This document shows, in pieces, positions 17,982 to 25,905 of a stretch of DNA of 45,453 nucleotides (its first letter is position 1; each line of letters opens with the position of its first letter). The stretch covers positions 1 through 45,453 of the forward strand of contig JAZLIS010000012.1 of NCBI GenBank assembly GCA_045617505.1, given 5' to 3'. The position numbers and the translations under genes were made by a program. This DNA is from Cacconaster sp045617505. GTDB lineage: Bacteria > Bacteroidota > Bacteroidia > Bacteroidales > UBA932. The notes below the pieces were generated by a model, which made no database searches, had not been told where the DNA came from, and worked only from the letters and a program-made list of their open reading frames with translations.

Positions 17982-19472
17982 CTATGGTTCGAATTCATTT
18001 CCGGGGCCGAAATCCTGCATTGAATTGAGCCCGGACTGGGTGAATGCATACTGAGGTTCATCGTCATAATAGGCTTCACCGTCATTGACATCAACAAATC
18101 GCACCTCTGAACTGAGGAAGCGCATCTTCACGTCGCATACCTCACCGTTCCTGTGCTTTGCAATTATGATATCCGTCTCGCCGGGGAAAGTGGCTTCATC
18201 CTGCACCCCGAAATATTCCGGACGGTGGATGAACATCACTATATCGGCATCCTGTTCGATTGCTCCCGACTCCCTGAGGTCGCTCAACTGGGGCCGCTTG
18301 TTCCCACCCCTTATCTCCACGGCCCGGCTGAGTTGGGAAAGGGCGATTACAGGCACCTTCAATTCCTTTGCTATTGACTTGAGGGAACGGCTGATGGAAG
18401 CCACTTCCTGCTCTCTCATACCGCGAAGCTCGGGAGGACCGGCCATCAACTGCAGATAATCTATGATTATCATCTTCACACCGTTCTTCTCCACGAGACG
18501 TCTGGCCTTCGACCGGAATTCGTAGATGGAGAGGGAAGGTGTGTCATCTATCCAGAGCGGAGACTGGGAGAGTTTGTTAAGACCCTGATTCAACTGCGCC
18601 CATTCATCCTGAGTGAGTTTCTTCGCTCCCCGAATCTTGTCGGTACTCAGACCTGTCTCACTGACCATCAAACGCTTGACCAGATGGGTGGCGGGCATTT
18701 CAAGAGAAAAGACAGCTACCGGGACATTGTAATCCACGGCCATATTTCTGGCCATCGTCAGGACGAAAGCGGTCTTACCGACGGAGGGGCGTGCTGCAAG
18801 GATAATCAGGTCCGACTTCTGCCATCCGTAGGTGACCTTGTCAATGCCGGTATAGCCGGAAGGGATACCGCTGAGGCTGTCCTCTCTGGCCTGACTCTCC
18901 TCAATCTCGGCAATCGCCTGATTGATAATGCTCTTTATTGTCTCTGTCTCGCTGCGCATATTGCGCTCGGCAAGATTGAAGATACGCTGCTCCGCACTAT
19001 CGACAAGATCATCAACAGGGAGAGTGTCGTCAAAGGCTTTCTTCTGGATATCGTATGAAATGGTGATAAGTTCCCTCTGGATGAACTTCTGGAGAAGGAC
19101 CTTCGTGTGGTACTCCACGTGAGCCGCGGCTCCGATTTTGGTGGAGAGCTGACTCAAGTAGGCCATCCCTCCAACCTCCTCAAGCAGACCTCGCTTGGTC
19201 AATTCGTCGGAGACAGAGAAGATATCGACAGGGTCGTTTCTCTGGGACAATTGGGAAATAGCCTCAAATATTTTCCTGTGGGCATCCTTGTAGAAACAAT
19301 CCGACTGAATCTGATCCAGGACGTCGGTCACTACATTGGGTTCAAGGAGGAGTGCTCCGAGCACAGCCTCCTCAATATCAATGGCCTGAGGGGGCTTGAG
19401 CCCTCCCATCTCCTCGCCGATTGAACCGATGTCAACCTTCTCCTGTCTCTTTCTGTCGGTCGTCTTTGCCAT
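17982..19472 (-). CDS. dnaB: Replicative DNA helicase
   Basis: Hexameric 5'-3' helicase that unwinds DNA at the replication fork. 496 residues: an N-terminal DnaB domain beginning PPQAIDIEEAVLGALLLEP, a linker, and a RecA-like C-terminal domain with Walker A ARPSVGKTAF, Walker B MIIIDYLQLM, and motifs SRSLKSIAKEL and LSQLSRAVE. No intein or insertion is present. An acidic C-terminal extension of about 40 residues follows RFVDVN. It begins 3 nt after the zinc-ribbon gene. Confidence 0.97.
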   Translation of the reverse strand: MAKTTDRKRQEKVDIGSIGEEMGGLKPPQAIDIEEAVLGALLLEPNVVTDVLDQIQSDCFYKDAHRKIFEAISQLSQRNDPVDIFSVSDELTKRGLLEEVGGMAYLSQLSTKIGAAAHVEYHTKVLLQKFIQRELITISYDIQKKAFDDTLPVDDLVDSAEQRIFNLAERNMRSETETIKSIINQAIAEIEESQAREDSLSGIPSGYTGIDKVTYGWQKSDLIILAARPSVGKTAFVLTMARNMAVDYNVPVAVFSLEMPATHLVKRLMVSETGLSTDKIRGAKKLTQDEWAQLNQGLNKLSQSPLWIDDTPSLSIYEFRSKARRLVEKNGVKMIIIDYLQLMAGPPELRGMREQEVASISRSLKSIAKELKVPVIALSQLSRAVEIRGGNKRPQLSDLRESGAIEQDADIVMFIHRPEYFGVQDEATFPGETDIIIAKHRNGEVCDVKMRFLSSEVRFVDVNDGEAYYDDEPQYAFTQSGLNSMQDFGPGNEFEP

Positions 19473-19475
19473 CCG

Positions 19476-20294
19476 TTACTCCTCTTCAAATTCAGAACTC
19501 ACCAGAATGCGGCCGCAATATTCGCAGACTATGATTTTCTTGCTCTCCTTGATGTCAAGCTGCTTCTGAGGGGGAATCTTGTTGAAGCATCCGCCGCAGG
19601 CATCCCTCTTCACCGTAACGACGGCAAGATGGTTGTGGGCGTTGGACCTCACGCGGTCGTAGGCGACTATCATTCTCTGGTCAACCTTCGCCGCAAGCGC
19701 CTCCTTCGTCTTGAGAAGTTCCTCCTCCTCCTTTGCAGTCTCCTCGACAATAGTCTCAAGTTCCTTTCTCTTCTCTTCGAGGTCGGCGTTTCTCAACTCG
19801 AGAAGTTGCTTCGCACTGTCGGCGGCCTCTTTCTTTTCAAGAATGGCAATATCGTTCTCCTTGATTCTCTTCAAGCAGACCTGCTGTTCAAGTTCCTGGA
19901 ATTCAATCTCCTTTGACAGGGAGTCATATTCACGGTTGTTCTTGACGTTATTCCTCTGCTCCCCGTATTTTTCAATTGCCGCCTTGGCGTTTTCGATGGA
20001 ATTGCGGCTCTCGGCGTTTGCAGTCTCAAGGTTGCGGATCTCTTCGGCAATCTTGGAAATGCGGGTCTGCAGACCGGCTATTTCGTCCTCGAGGTCCTGA
20101 ACTTCGAGAGGAAGCTCACCACGAAGCAGGTGAATTTTATCTATCTTACTGTCTGTCAGCTGAATTTTGTACAGAGTACGAAGTTTTTCCTCCATTGCGA
20201 TGGCATCTGTTTCAGCCATATTTTTCTGAAGGGATACGAAAGTCTCCTTCTCGTCGATGGGAGTAGCGATTTTTTTTGCCTTGGTAGTAGCCAT
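19476..20294 (-). CDS. Coiled-coil protein with C4 zinc ribbon
   Basis: 272 residues. Residues about 30-200 are a long charged coiled coil (RGELPLEVQDLEDEIAGLQ, then many E/K heptads). The C-terminus is a zinc ribbon: CGGC, a spacer of about 24 residues with the family motif NKIPPQKQLDI, then CEYCGRIL. This matches the widespread zf-RING_7/CT398-like family of putative nucleic-acid-binding proteins of unknown function. It heads the run leading to dnaB, rnf and dap genes and has a weak promoter ahead of it. Confidence 0.85.
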   Translation of the reverse strand: MATTKAKKIATPIDEKETFVSLQKNMAETDAIAMEEKLRTLYKIQLTDSKIDKIHLLRGELPLEVQDLEDEIAGLQTRISKIAEEIRNLETANAESRNSIENAKAAIEKYGEQRNNVKNNREYDSLSKEIEFQELEQQVCLKRIKENDIAILEKKEAADSAKQLLELRNADLEEKRKELETIVEETAKEEEELLKTKEALAAKVDQRMIVAYDRVRSNAHNHLAVVTVKRDACGGCFNKIPPQKQLDIKESKKIIVCEYCGRILVSSEFEEE

Positions 20295-20338
20295 ATTTGT
20301 TGATATATTGGTTTTTTTCTGTTTGAAGATTTAACCTG

Positions 20339-20346
20339 CAAAATTA
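20339..20346 (-). promoter_or_regulatory. Possible -7 box upstream of the zinc-ribbon gene
   Basis: TAATTTTG at 20346-20339 (minus) fits TAnnTTTG, but the nearest TTTG (-33 candidate) is only 14 nt upstream, shorter than the usual 18-21. It lies in the only AT-rich gap (20295-20357) of the surrounding gene run. It may start the dnaB-rnf-dap transcript, or be fortuitous. Confidence 0.4.
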
Positions 20347-20357
20347 ATAAAAAAGTG

Positions 20358-20678
20358 CTACAAACTTGAGTATATTTCCTCCAGCTGCTTTTTTATTTTT
20401 GTCAGGCTCTCCACAACGGACATCCTTTTGTCCAGGCCTCCCCTGTCAGCGGCCAGACGCCGGGAGACACCGTCAAGTGTCATACCCTGTTCCTTGAGAA
20501 GGAACTGTATGGTTTTCAGACAATCCACATCTTCGGGATGAAACAGTCTGTTGCCTTTCGCATTGCGCTCAGGTCTGATGTATCTGGAGAAATATTTTGA
20601 CCAATACCGCACTGCCGAAGTCTCCTGACCCAGCATCTGCGAAACCTCTCCGATTGAATATAAAAGTTTTGTGCTCAT
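20358..20678 (-). CDS. MerR-family transcriptional regulator, short
   Basis: 106 residues. An N-terminal winged helix-turn-helix of MerR type (LYSIGEVSQMLGQETSAVRYW, then GNRLFHPEDVDCLKTIQFLLKEQGMTLDGV) is followed by only a short helical tail (residues 75-106) with no effector domain and no cysteines. Such stand-alone HTH proteins are common in Bacteroidota near M23 peptidase genes. The target is unknown. It lies 10 nt after the M23 paralogue and probably shares its mRNA. Confidence 0.85.
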   Translation of the reverse strand: MSTKLLYSIGEVSQMLGQETSAVRYWSKYFSRYIRPERNAKGNRLFHPEDVDCLKTIQFLLKEQGMTLDGVSRRLAADRGGLDKRMSVVESLTKIKKQLEEIYSSL

Positions 20679-20688
20679 AGTCTCTTTA

Positions 20689-21642
20689 TCAATCCATTGC
20701 TTGTCCGGTAGTCATAGCCGTCAGGTCCATCTCGCGGAAGGGAAACGGAGCAAGATCCCCGAAAAAGTAGTGGACGGGATCCTGACAGACACCATTTTTA
20801 CGCACTTCATAATGCAGACAGGCGGCGAAACAGGTGCCCGAAACCCCAACCTTCCCCACCGGCATGCCCCGCTTCACAATGCTGCCCAGCCGGACGGAGA
20901 ATTCACTCAAGTGCCCATATACGGTCTGATATCCGTCCTCGTGGGTTACCGTCACGGCATTGCCGAGCCCCCTCATGGAACGGGTCATCTCCGAGACGAA
21001 TCCGTCCGCTGTGCAAAGCACCTCCGTGCCTATCGGAGCCATCAGGTCTATACCTTCGTGCATCATCGGCCTCTTGAAGAAAGGATTGTACTTCAAGCCG
21101 CAAGTGGCCCCGGTCTGGACAAGTTCAAGCCCCCTTATCGGAATCAGGGAAGGGATGCCGGTAGAACCGCCCTTCCTGCGGGGCAGTTTTCTCTGAATCT
21201 CCTCAAGAGCACCCCCTGCCATACCAACGTTGAAGTCCAGTTTATGGACCCTCGCATAAGCATCCCATATCATCTCCTCGGCAGAATTTTCCAACAGCCC
21301 TTCCAACTCCACGCCGGAAGAGTCATCCTCGGAAACCGGAGAAGGCAGGTCGGCGTTGAAGACATCCCTGTAGATGGTGCGGTCACGGATTTCCAAATCC
21401 GATATCACGTTCCCGACCATCTCCATCCTTTCAGAGAGTTCACGGTACTCCTCCTCAAGCATCCGGTTCTCCTCCTTCAGTTTCTTTTCGTTCTCAGTAG
21501 TCATTATCAGGGAGACGCTCAGATAACTGACCGCAATCACGCACAATCCGATTCCGATATACTTGAACACCAGAAGAAAGAATTTCATAATCCTTCCTGC
21601 AGGTATTCTCCATTCCAATATCTTTCCAACGAACCGCCTCAT
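20689..21642 (-). CDS. M23-family peptidase-like protein, probably altered active site
   Basis: 317 residues: a membrane helix at about 21-47, a coiled coil at about 48-80, a linker and a C-terminal LytM/M23 domain. Metal ligands are present as H195xxxD199 (HEGID) and H277, and H244 (GHLS) is kept. The catalytic first His of the HxH motif, however, is Cys275 (CLHYEV). This may make it a non-hydrolytic divisome/envelope protein in the manner of EnvC or NlpD. It begins 1 nt after the stop of the paralogue upstream. The ATG at 21642 is chosen to avoid overlap; ATG at 21588 would start directly at the membrane helix. Confidence 0.85.
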   Translation of the reverse strand: MRRFVGKILEWRIPAGRIMKFFLLVFKYIGIGLCVIAVSYLSVSLIMTTENEKKLKEENRMLEEEYRELSERMEMVGNVISDLEIRDRTIYRDVFNADLPSPVSEDDSSGVELEGLLENSAEEMIWDAYARVHKLDFNVGMAGGALEEIQRKLPRRKGGSTGIPSLIPIRGLELVQTGATCGLKYNPFFKRPMMHEGIDLMAPIGTEVLCTADGFVSEMTRSMRGLGNAVTVTHEDGYQTVYGHLSEFSVRLGSIVKRGMPVGKVGVSGTCFAACLHYEVRKNGVCQDPVHYFFGDLAPFPFREMDLTAMTTGQAMD

Positions 21643-21643
21643 C

Positions 21644-22564
21644 CTATCCTTTCCTTGACGGTTTGACAACCGAACGGTACTCTTCAAGAGTCATATCCGG
21701 ATTGATGAAGTTGTACGGATTGAGATGCCGCCCCCTGTAGATGACCTCATAGTGAAGATGGACACCGGTGCTCTGGCCGCTTCTGCCCATCTTTGCAATC
21801 TCCTCCCCCTTGGTCACGGCCTGCCCCTCCCGGACCAGAATCGAGGAGAGATGCGCATAACGGGTCTTGTAACCGAATCCGTGGTCAATGACCACAAGGG
21901 AGCCATAGCCGTAGTATCCGCGAAGGACACTCTCGACCACACCGCTGCCCGCCGCATATATCGGTTCCCCCTTCTCCCCCCTGAAATCCATGCCGGAATG
22001 GAAGATTCTCACCCTCTTGATGGGATGGACCCTGTATCCGAAGGAGCTGGAGATGGCATTTCTGGATTTGGGAGCCACCGGATTGAGAGAAGGGACACAG
22101 GTGGCCATATCTCCGGCTCTTTTGGCAAGCAACTCGACGTCATCGAAGGAACGGGACTGGATATAGGCCTTTTTCGAAAGGATATCCATTGTCCTGGCCG
22201 CAGAGGCCATAACGTCGCTGTGATCAAAGCCCTCATATCTGTCATATCTGCCCTCGCCTCCGATACCTACACCCCTGACCTCGGGGGCAATCTCATCCAT
22301 TCCGAAAATGGGACGATATACTATGTTGTCCCGGCGCTGAATCTCGGAGAGAGAGAGGTCCTGCTCCACCGCCTGCTGGCTCAGCAGTTCAAGCCTTGAG
22401 GCGAGTTTCCTGTTCTCACTCTCCAGATAGAGGGATTTCGGAGTGTGCAGGTCAAAGACATACGCGAAACCGTAGAAAAAAGAGCAGAACAGCAGCAGAC
22501 AGAATATGCCGAGCCATCCCACAACCTTCTTCACTTTCCTGATATGGAGCCTTTTTACCTTCAC
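21644..22564 (-). CDS. M23-family metallopeptidase, membrane anchored
   Basis: 306 residues: a basic N-terminus and a membrane helix at about 14-36, a short coiled coil (residues 46-78), an IVYRPIFGMDEI segment, and a C-terminal M23 peptidase domain. Zinc ligands are H189 and D193 (HSGMDFRG) and H271; catalytic H238 (YAHLS) and H269 (HLHYEV) are intact, so it should cleave peptidoglycan cross-links or stem peptides in the periplasm. The start is GTG at 22564; no ATG is available before the membrane helix. It is a paralogue of the following gene. Confidence 0.92.
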   Translation of the reverse strand: MKVKRLHIRKVKKVVGWLGIFCLLLFCSFFYGFAYVFDLHTPKSLYLESENRKLASRLELLSQQAVEQDLSLSEIQRRDNIVYRPIFGMDEIAPEVRGVGIGGEGRYDRYEGFDHSDVMASAARTMDILSKKAYIQSRSFDDVELLAKRAGDMATCVPSLNPVAPKSRNAISSSFGYRVHPIKRVRIFHSGMDFRGEKGEPIYAAGSGVVESVLRGYYGYGSLVVIDHGFGYKTRYAHLSSILVREGQAVTKGEEIAKMGRSGQSTGVHLHYEVIYRGRHLNPYNFINPDMTLEEYRSVVKPSRKG

Positions 22565-22581
22565 TTTTCAACAGCGTATAA

Positions 22582-23451
22582 TCAAGCGAAGTTAGACAAT
22601 TGCAAATTATATTCCAAACGGCGGGAGCGCATCAGGCCGGAATCACTGAAAAAAGTCAGGAATTCATCATCCGGCAGAGAGGTCCAGTCCACTGTTTCGA
22701 GCAGGGAGCGGTTGGTCCCGAATTCCGGCCAGGAGGGGATATCCCTGTTCCAGAGACAGGCCTTCAGACACTCCTCGCAGCCGAAAGACCATCCTTTGCA
22801 ATCCACGGGACAGACTTCCTCATCCGGGGCCTCGACCGTATGATAAGAGATGCATCTGCGGGCATCCAACCCCGTGGGGTCATCCAGAGCACCTCCGGGA
22901 CAGGCAGCCCTGCATTTGCCGCAATCCCCGCAATCCGTGACAGCAAGAGGCTCGTGCGGAGGGAATTCCGACGGGGGAATATTGCAGATGATAACACCTA
23001 TGATGGTCCTCAGTCCATACTTCGGGGAGATCAGAAAGCGGTTCCTTCCTATGAAACCGAGTCCGGCGCACGCCGCCCACCATCGTTCCAGAACGGGAGC
23101 GCTATCCACAAAAGGCCTGCCCTCAAAATCGGGACGGATTGACTTCAGATGGGAAATAATCTTGAACAGTCTGTCCTTCACCACTCTGTGATAGTCCTTG
23201 CCACAGGCGAACCCAGCCACACCACCTGCCGACTGACCGTATGGAGCAAGGAAACACAGTACCGACTGAGCGCCCTCCACAAGCAGAGAAGGGTCGAATC
23301 TCTTCTCAAGATTGCGTTTCATATATTCCATCCCCGCGAAATAGCCCCTCTCAAGACAATATGTGTAGGAGGGCTCACACTCCACGGCCCTCTGAACCTG
23401 AGCCACGCCGAAATCAAGGAACCCGAAGTCGGAAAACGGCAACTCAATCAT
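22582..23451 (-). CDS. queG: Epoxyqueuosine reductase
   Basis: Cobalamin-dependent iron-sulfur enzyme that reduces epoxyqueuosine to queuosine in tRNA, the last step of Q synthesis. 289 residues, the short form without C-terminal HEAT repeats. Family motifs: MEYMKRNLEKRFDP, FVDSAPVLERWWA with the expected catalytic Asp116, and AGLGFIGRNRFLI. Ferredoxin motifs are CGDCGKCRAACP (174-184) and GCEECLKACLWN (225-232) plus C200. Extra cysteines at 214 and 218 are unusual. It shares a transcription unit with tgt, the other Q-pathway gene here. Confidence 0.93.
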   Translation of the reverse strand: MIELPFSDFGFLDFGVAQVQRAVECEPSYTYCLERGYFAGMEYMKRNLEKRFDPSLLVEGAQSVLCFLAPYGQSAGGVAGFACGKDYHRVVKDRLFKIISHLKSIRPDFEGRPFVDSAPVLERWWAACAGLGFIGRNRFLISPKYGLRTIIGVIICNIPPSEFPPHEPLAVTDCGDCGKCRAACPGGALDDPTGLDARRCISYHTVEAPDEEVCPVDCKGWSFGCEECLKACLWNRDIPSWPEFGTNRSLLETVDWTSLPDDEFLTFFSDSGLMRSRRLEYNLQLSNFA

Positions 23452-23463
23452 CAGAATCTGTTC

Positions 23464-25899
23464 TTAGACAAACCTATACTTATCAATCTCCCGAAATCCC
23501 GCAAGAAAAGCCGCAATGTCCATCGGCTTCTTCCCAGCAAGCTGAAGTTTCAATATCCGAAGAGAACCGGTGCCGCATTTAACCTCAAGGAAACTCCTTC
23601 CGTCAGTGAAGATTGTCCCTACGGGTACGGAGGATTCTGCACCGTTTAAGGCGTATGCTTCGAATATTTTGACATTCAGCACCTTATCCTCAAAAGACAA
23701 AGTACCGTAGGCACCCGGGCAGGGACTCAGACCACGGACAAGCAGATTCACGGCCCTTGCACTGGCAGTCCAGTCGATCCGACCCGTCTCCTTTGTCAGC
23801 TTCGGAGCCGTACGGAGAGTGCGGTTGAAAGGCATCACCTGCTCCTGAAGCTTGACGGAACGATTCTCGATGGCATCCACAGTCTTGAGGACAAGGTCGG
23901 TACCCATCTTCATCAGTTTGTCGTGGAGAGAGCCGGCATCGTCATAATCCTCTACAGTACAGGATTCCTGGAAGATAATCTTACCTGTATCTATCTCCTG
24001 ATCAAGCATAAAAGTCGTCACTCCGGTAAATTTCTCACCGTTGATGATGGCCCAGTTGATGGGGGCCGCTCCGCGATACTGGGGAAGCAGGGAAGCATGC
24101 AGGTTGAAGGTACCCAGAGCCGGCATCGACCATACTTCCTTCGGAAGCATCCTGAAAGCCACCACTACAAAAAGATTGGCGCGCAGGGCCGACAGAGCCG
24201 ACAGGAATTCCGGGTCTTTGAGCTTTTCCGGCTGCAGGACCGGGATATTGTGTTCCACGGCATATCTCTTGACGGCGCTCTCGTTGACCTTCATCCCCCG
24301 CCCGCTGGGCTTGTCCGTGGCAGTGACAACTCCTACGACCTCAAACTCACTATGCACCAGAGCATCCAGTGGAGCCACCGCGAATTCTGGCGTTCCCATA
24401 TAGACAATTCTGATTCTGGCACCGCTGCGGCTGAACCTGTTGATGAAACGGTGGTAAGCCTTGACCGTCTTTTTTGTCCAGAATTTAATCTGGTCCCTGT
24501 AGGTATCCAGATTGAACAGACCGGAATCCTGAGTGGATTTCCTCATCAGGAAGATGCCTATGGGCAGCAGCACGAGAGTGGAGACGATGGTCCCTTCAAA
24601 CGGGGTTATGGAGCCGTTCTTGGCCAACCTCTTGCCGATGGTGTCGATGATGTAATAGACGATGAAGAAGAATACCGATATGATGACCGGAGTCCCAAGT
24701 CCCCCCTTCCTGATGATGGCTCCCAGAGGCGCTCCAACAAAGAAAAAGAGAAGGCAGGCCAGAGAGAGAGTGAACTTGCGGTAACTCTCTATGTCAATTC
24801 TGCGGGTGGGGATGACGTAACGTTCCCCCTCTCTTTCAAAAGTCTGGAGGGCTTCGACGCTGGTCGTACAGTGGTTTATCGCGTTGCGGACGGCCGACTT
24901 CCTGAGCGGAACAGAATCAAGAAGAGCATAAAGAGTATCCACCTTGACGCTGCCGGAAAGTTTCTTCGAGGCCTTATTGGCGGTGTCCAACTGGTAGCCG
25001 AAGGTGAGACCCGCGCTGTAGAGATAACGCCTGTGCTGGGCCGTTATCAGCGTATCATATACCCGCTGCAGAGAGTCCCTGTCCTGCATAAGAGTCTTCA
25101 GCCCCTTCGACATCACTTCATCACCGTAACGGTCCTCCTCGGAACGGGTGAAGCCGTAATTTTCGAGGGGGATGATGAGATTCTGCCTGTTGAAAGCGGT
25201 GCGGCTCAGTTCCAGAGCGGTATCCCTGTAGTTCATCTTGTTGGTCTCATCGTAGGAACATCCGTCATAGAGGTTGAATATCAGATTTTTCTTGTCCGGT
25301 GTAATCCTGATTGAGCCTGAATCCGCCAATGTCATCTTGGTGTTTCCTCCGGAGGTGGAGGTGTGGTCATAGACAATCAGGTTGTACATCATCCCTGTCT
25401 CGTCATTCACGGAATCAATCCTGAGGGTATAGCCGTCAATGCCGTCATAGAAGGTGCCGGCCGGAATCTTAATTTCCTCCTTGGTTCTGGCTATGTCTTC
25501 CCTCAACGTGTATATCTTGTTGTAGGAGAGAGGGACCAGATTGTTCGATACGAAAAAGGCCCCGACGCTGATTGCAACCGAAACTATGATGACCGGGAAG
25601 AGAATCCTCTGCAGGGAGATTCCCGCCGCCTTCATAGCGAGCAGTTCGTTGTGCTCCCCGAGACCTCCGAGAGTCATAATGGAGGCCAGCAGGGCAGCAA
25701 GGGGCATTGACAGGGGGAGAAGAGTGCAGGCACCCCATCCCAGAAACTCCAGAATGACACCAAGACCCAGACCCTTGCCGACAAGTTCATCAATGTACCT
25801 CCAGAGAAACTGTAGGGAGAGGGCGAACGTGACGACCAGCAGGACCGCGAAGAACGGTCCTATGAATGCAAGTATCAAGTGTCTGTCGAGTTTCTTCAT
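23464..25899 (-). CDS. Fusion protein: LptF/LptG-family permease joined to methionyl-tRNA formyltransferase
   Basis: A single 811-codon frame. Residues 1-450 are a YjgP/YjgQ (LptF/LptG) LPS-export permease: three N-terminal helices, a periplasmic beta-rich region at about 125-370, then three C-terminal helices ending near 450. After a basic linker (452-494) comes a complete Fmt: RIRIVYMGTPEFAV at 495, NLHASLLPQYRGAAPINWAI (catalytic Asn and His), EIDTGKI (catalytic Asp) and the C-terminal OB-fold region. There is no stop between the parts. The only nearby in-frame ATG is M501 inside MGTPEF, after the first beta strand, and the previous one is M452, so separate translation of Fmt looks unlikely. 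Topology places Fmt in the cytoplasm, as required. Flanked by alaS and queG. Confidence 0.92.
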   Translation of the reverse strand: MKKLDRHLILAFIGPFFAVLLVVTFALSLQFLWRYIDELVGKGLGLGVILEFLGWGACTLLPLSMPLAALLASIMTLGGLGEHNELLAMKAAGISLQRILFPVIIVSVAISVGAFFVSNNLVPLSYNKIYTLREDIARTKEEIKIPAGTFYDGIDGYTLRIDSVNDETGMMYNLIVYDHTSTSGGNTKMTLADSGSIRITPDKKNLIFNLYDGCSYDETNKMNYRDTALELSRTAFNRQNLIIPLENYGFTRSEEDRYGDEVMSKGLKTLMQDRDSLQRVYDTLITAQHRRYLYSAGLTFGYQLDTANKASKKLSGSVKVDTLYALLDSVPLRKSAVRNAINHCTTSVEALQTFEREGERYVIPTRRIDIESYRKFTLSLACLLFFFVGAPLGAIIRKGGLGTPVIISVFFFIVYYIIDTIGKRLAKNGSITPFEGTIVSTLVLLPIGIFLMRKSTQDSGLFNLDTYRDQIKFWTKKTVKAYHRFINRFSRSGARIRIVYMGTPEFAVAPLDALVHSEFEVVGVVTATDKPSGRGMKVNESAVKRYAVEHNIPVLQPEKLKDPEFLSALSALRANLFVVVAFRMLPKEVWSMPALGTFNLHASLLPQYRGAAPINWAIINGEKFTGVTTFMLDQEIDTGKIIFQESCTVEDYDDAGSLHDKLMKMGTDLVLKTVDAIENRSVKLQEQVMPFNRTLRTAPKLTKETGRIDWTASARAVNLLVRGLSPCPGAYGTLSFEDKVLNVKIFEAYALNGAESSVPVGTIFTDGRSFLEVKCGTGSLRILKLQLAGKKPMDIAAFLAGFREIDKYRFV

Positions 25900-25905
25900 C
25901 TGCCG

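Noticed and set aside
23923..25314. 463-codon plus-strand frame opposite the fusion gene
   Set aside because: Antisense shadow: no promoter, no family resemblance, and composition rich in Arg/His/Gly/Asp typical of such shadows.
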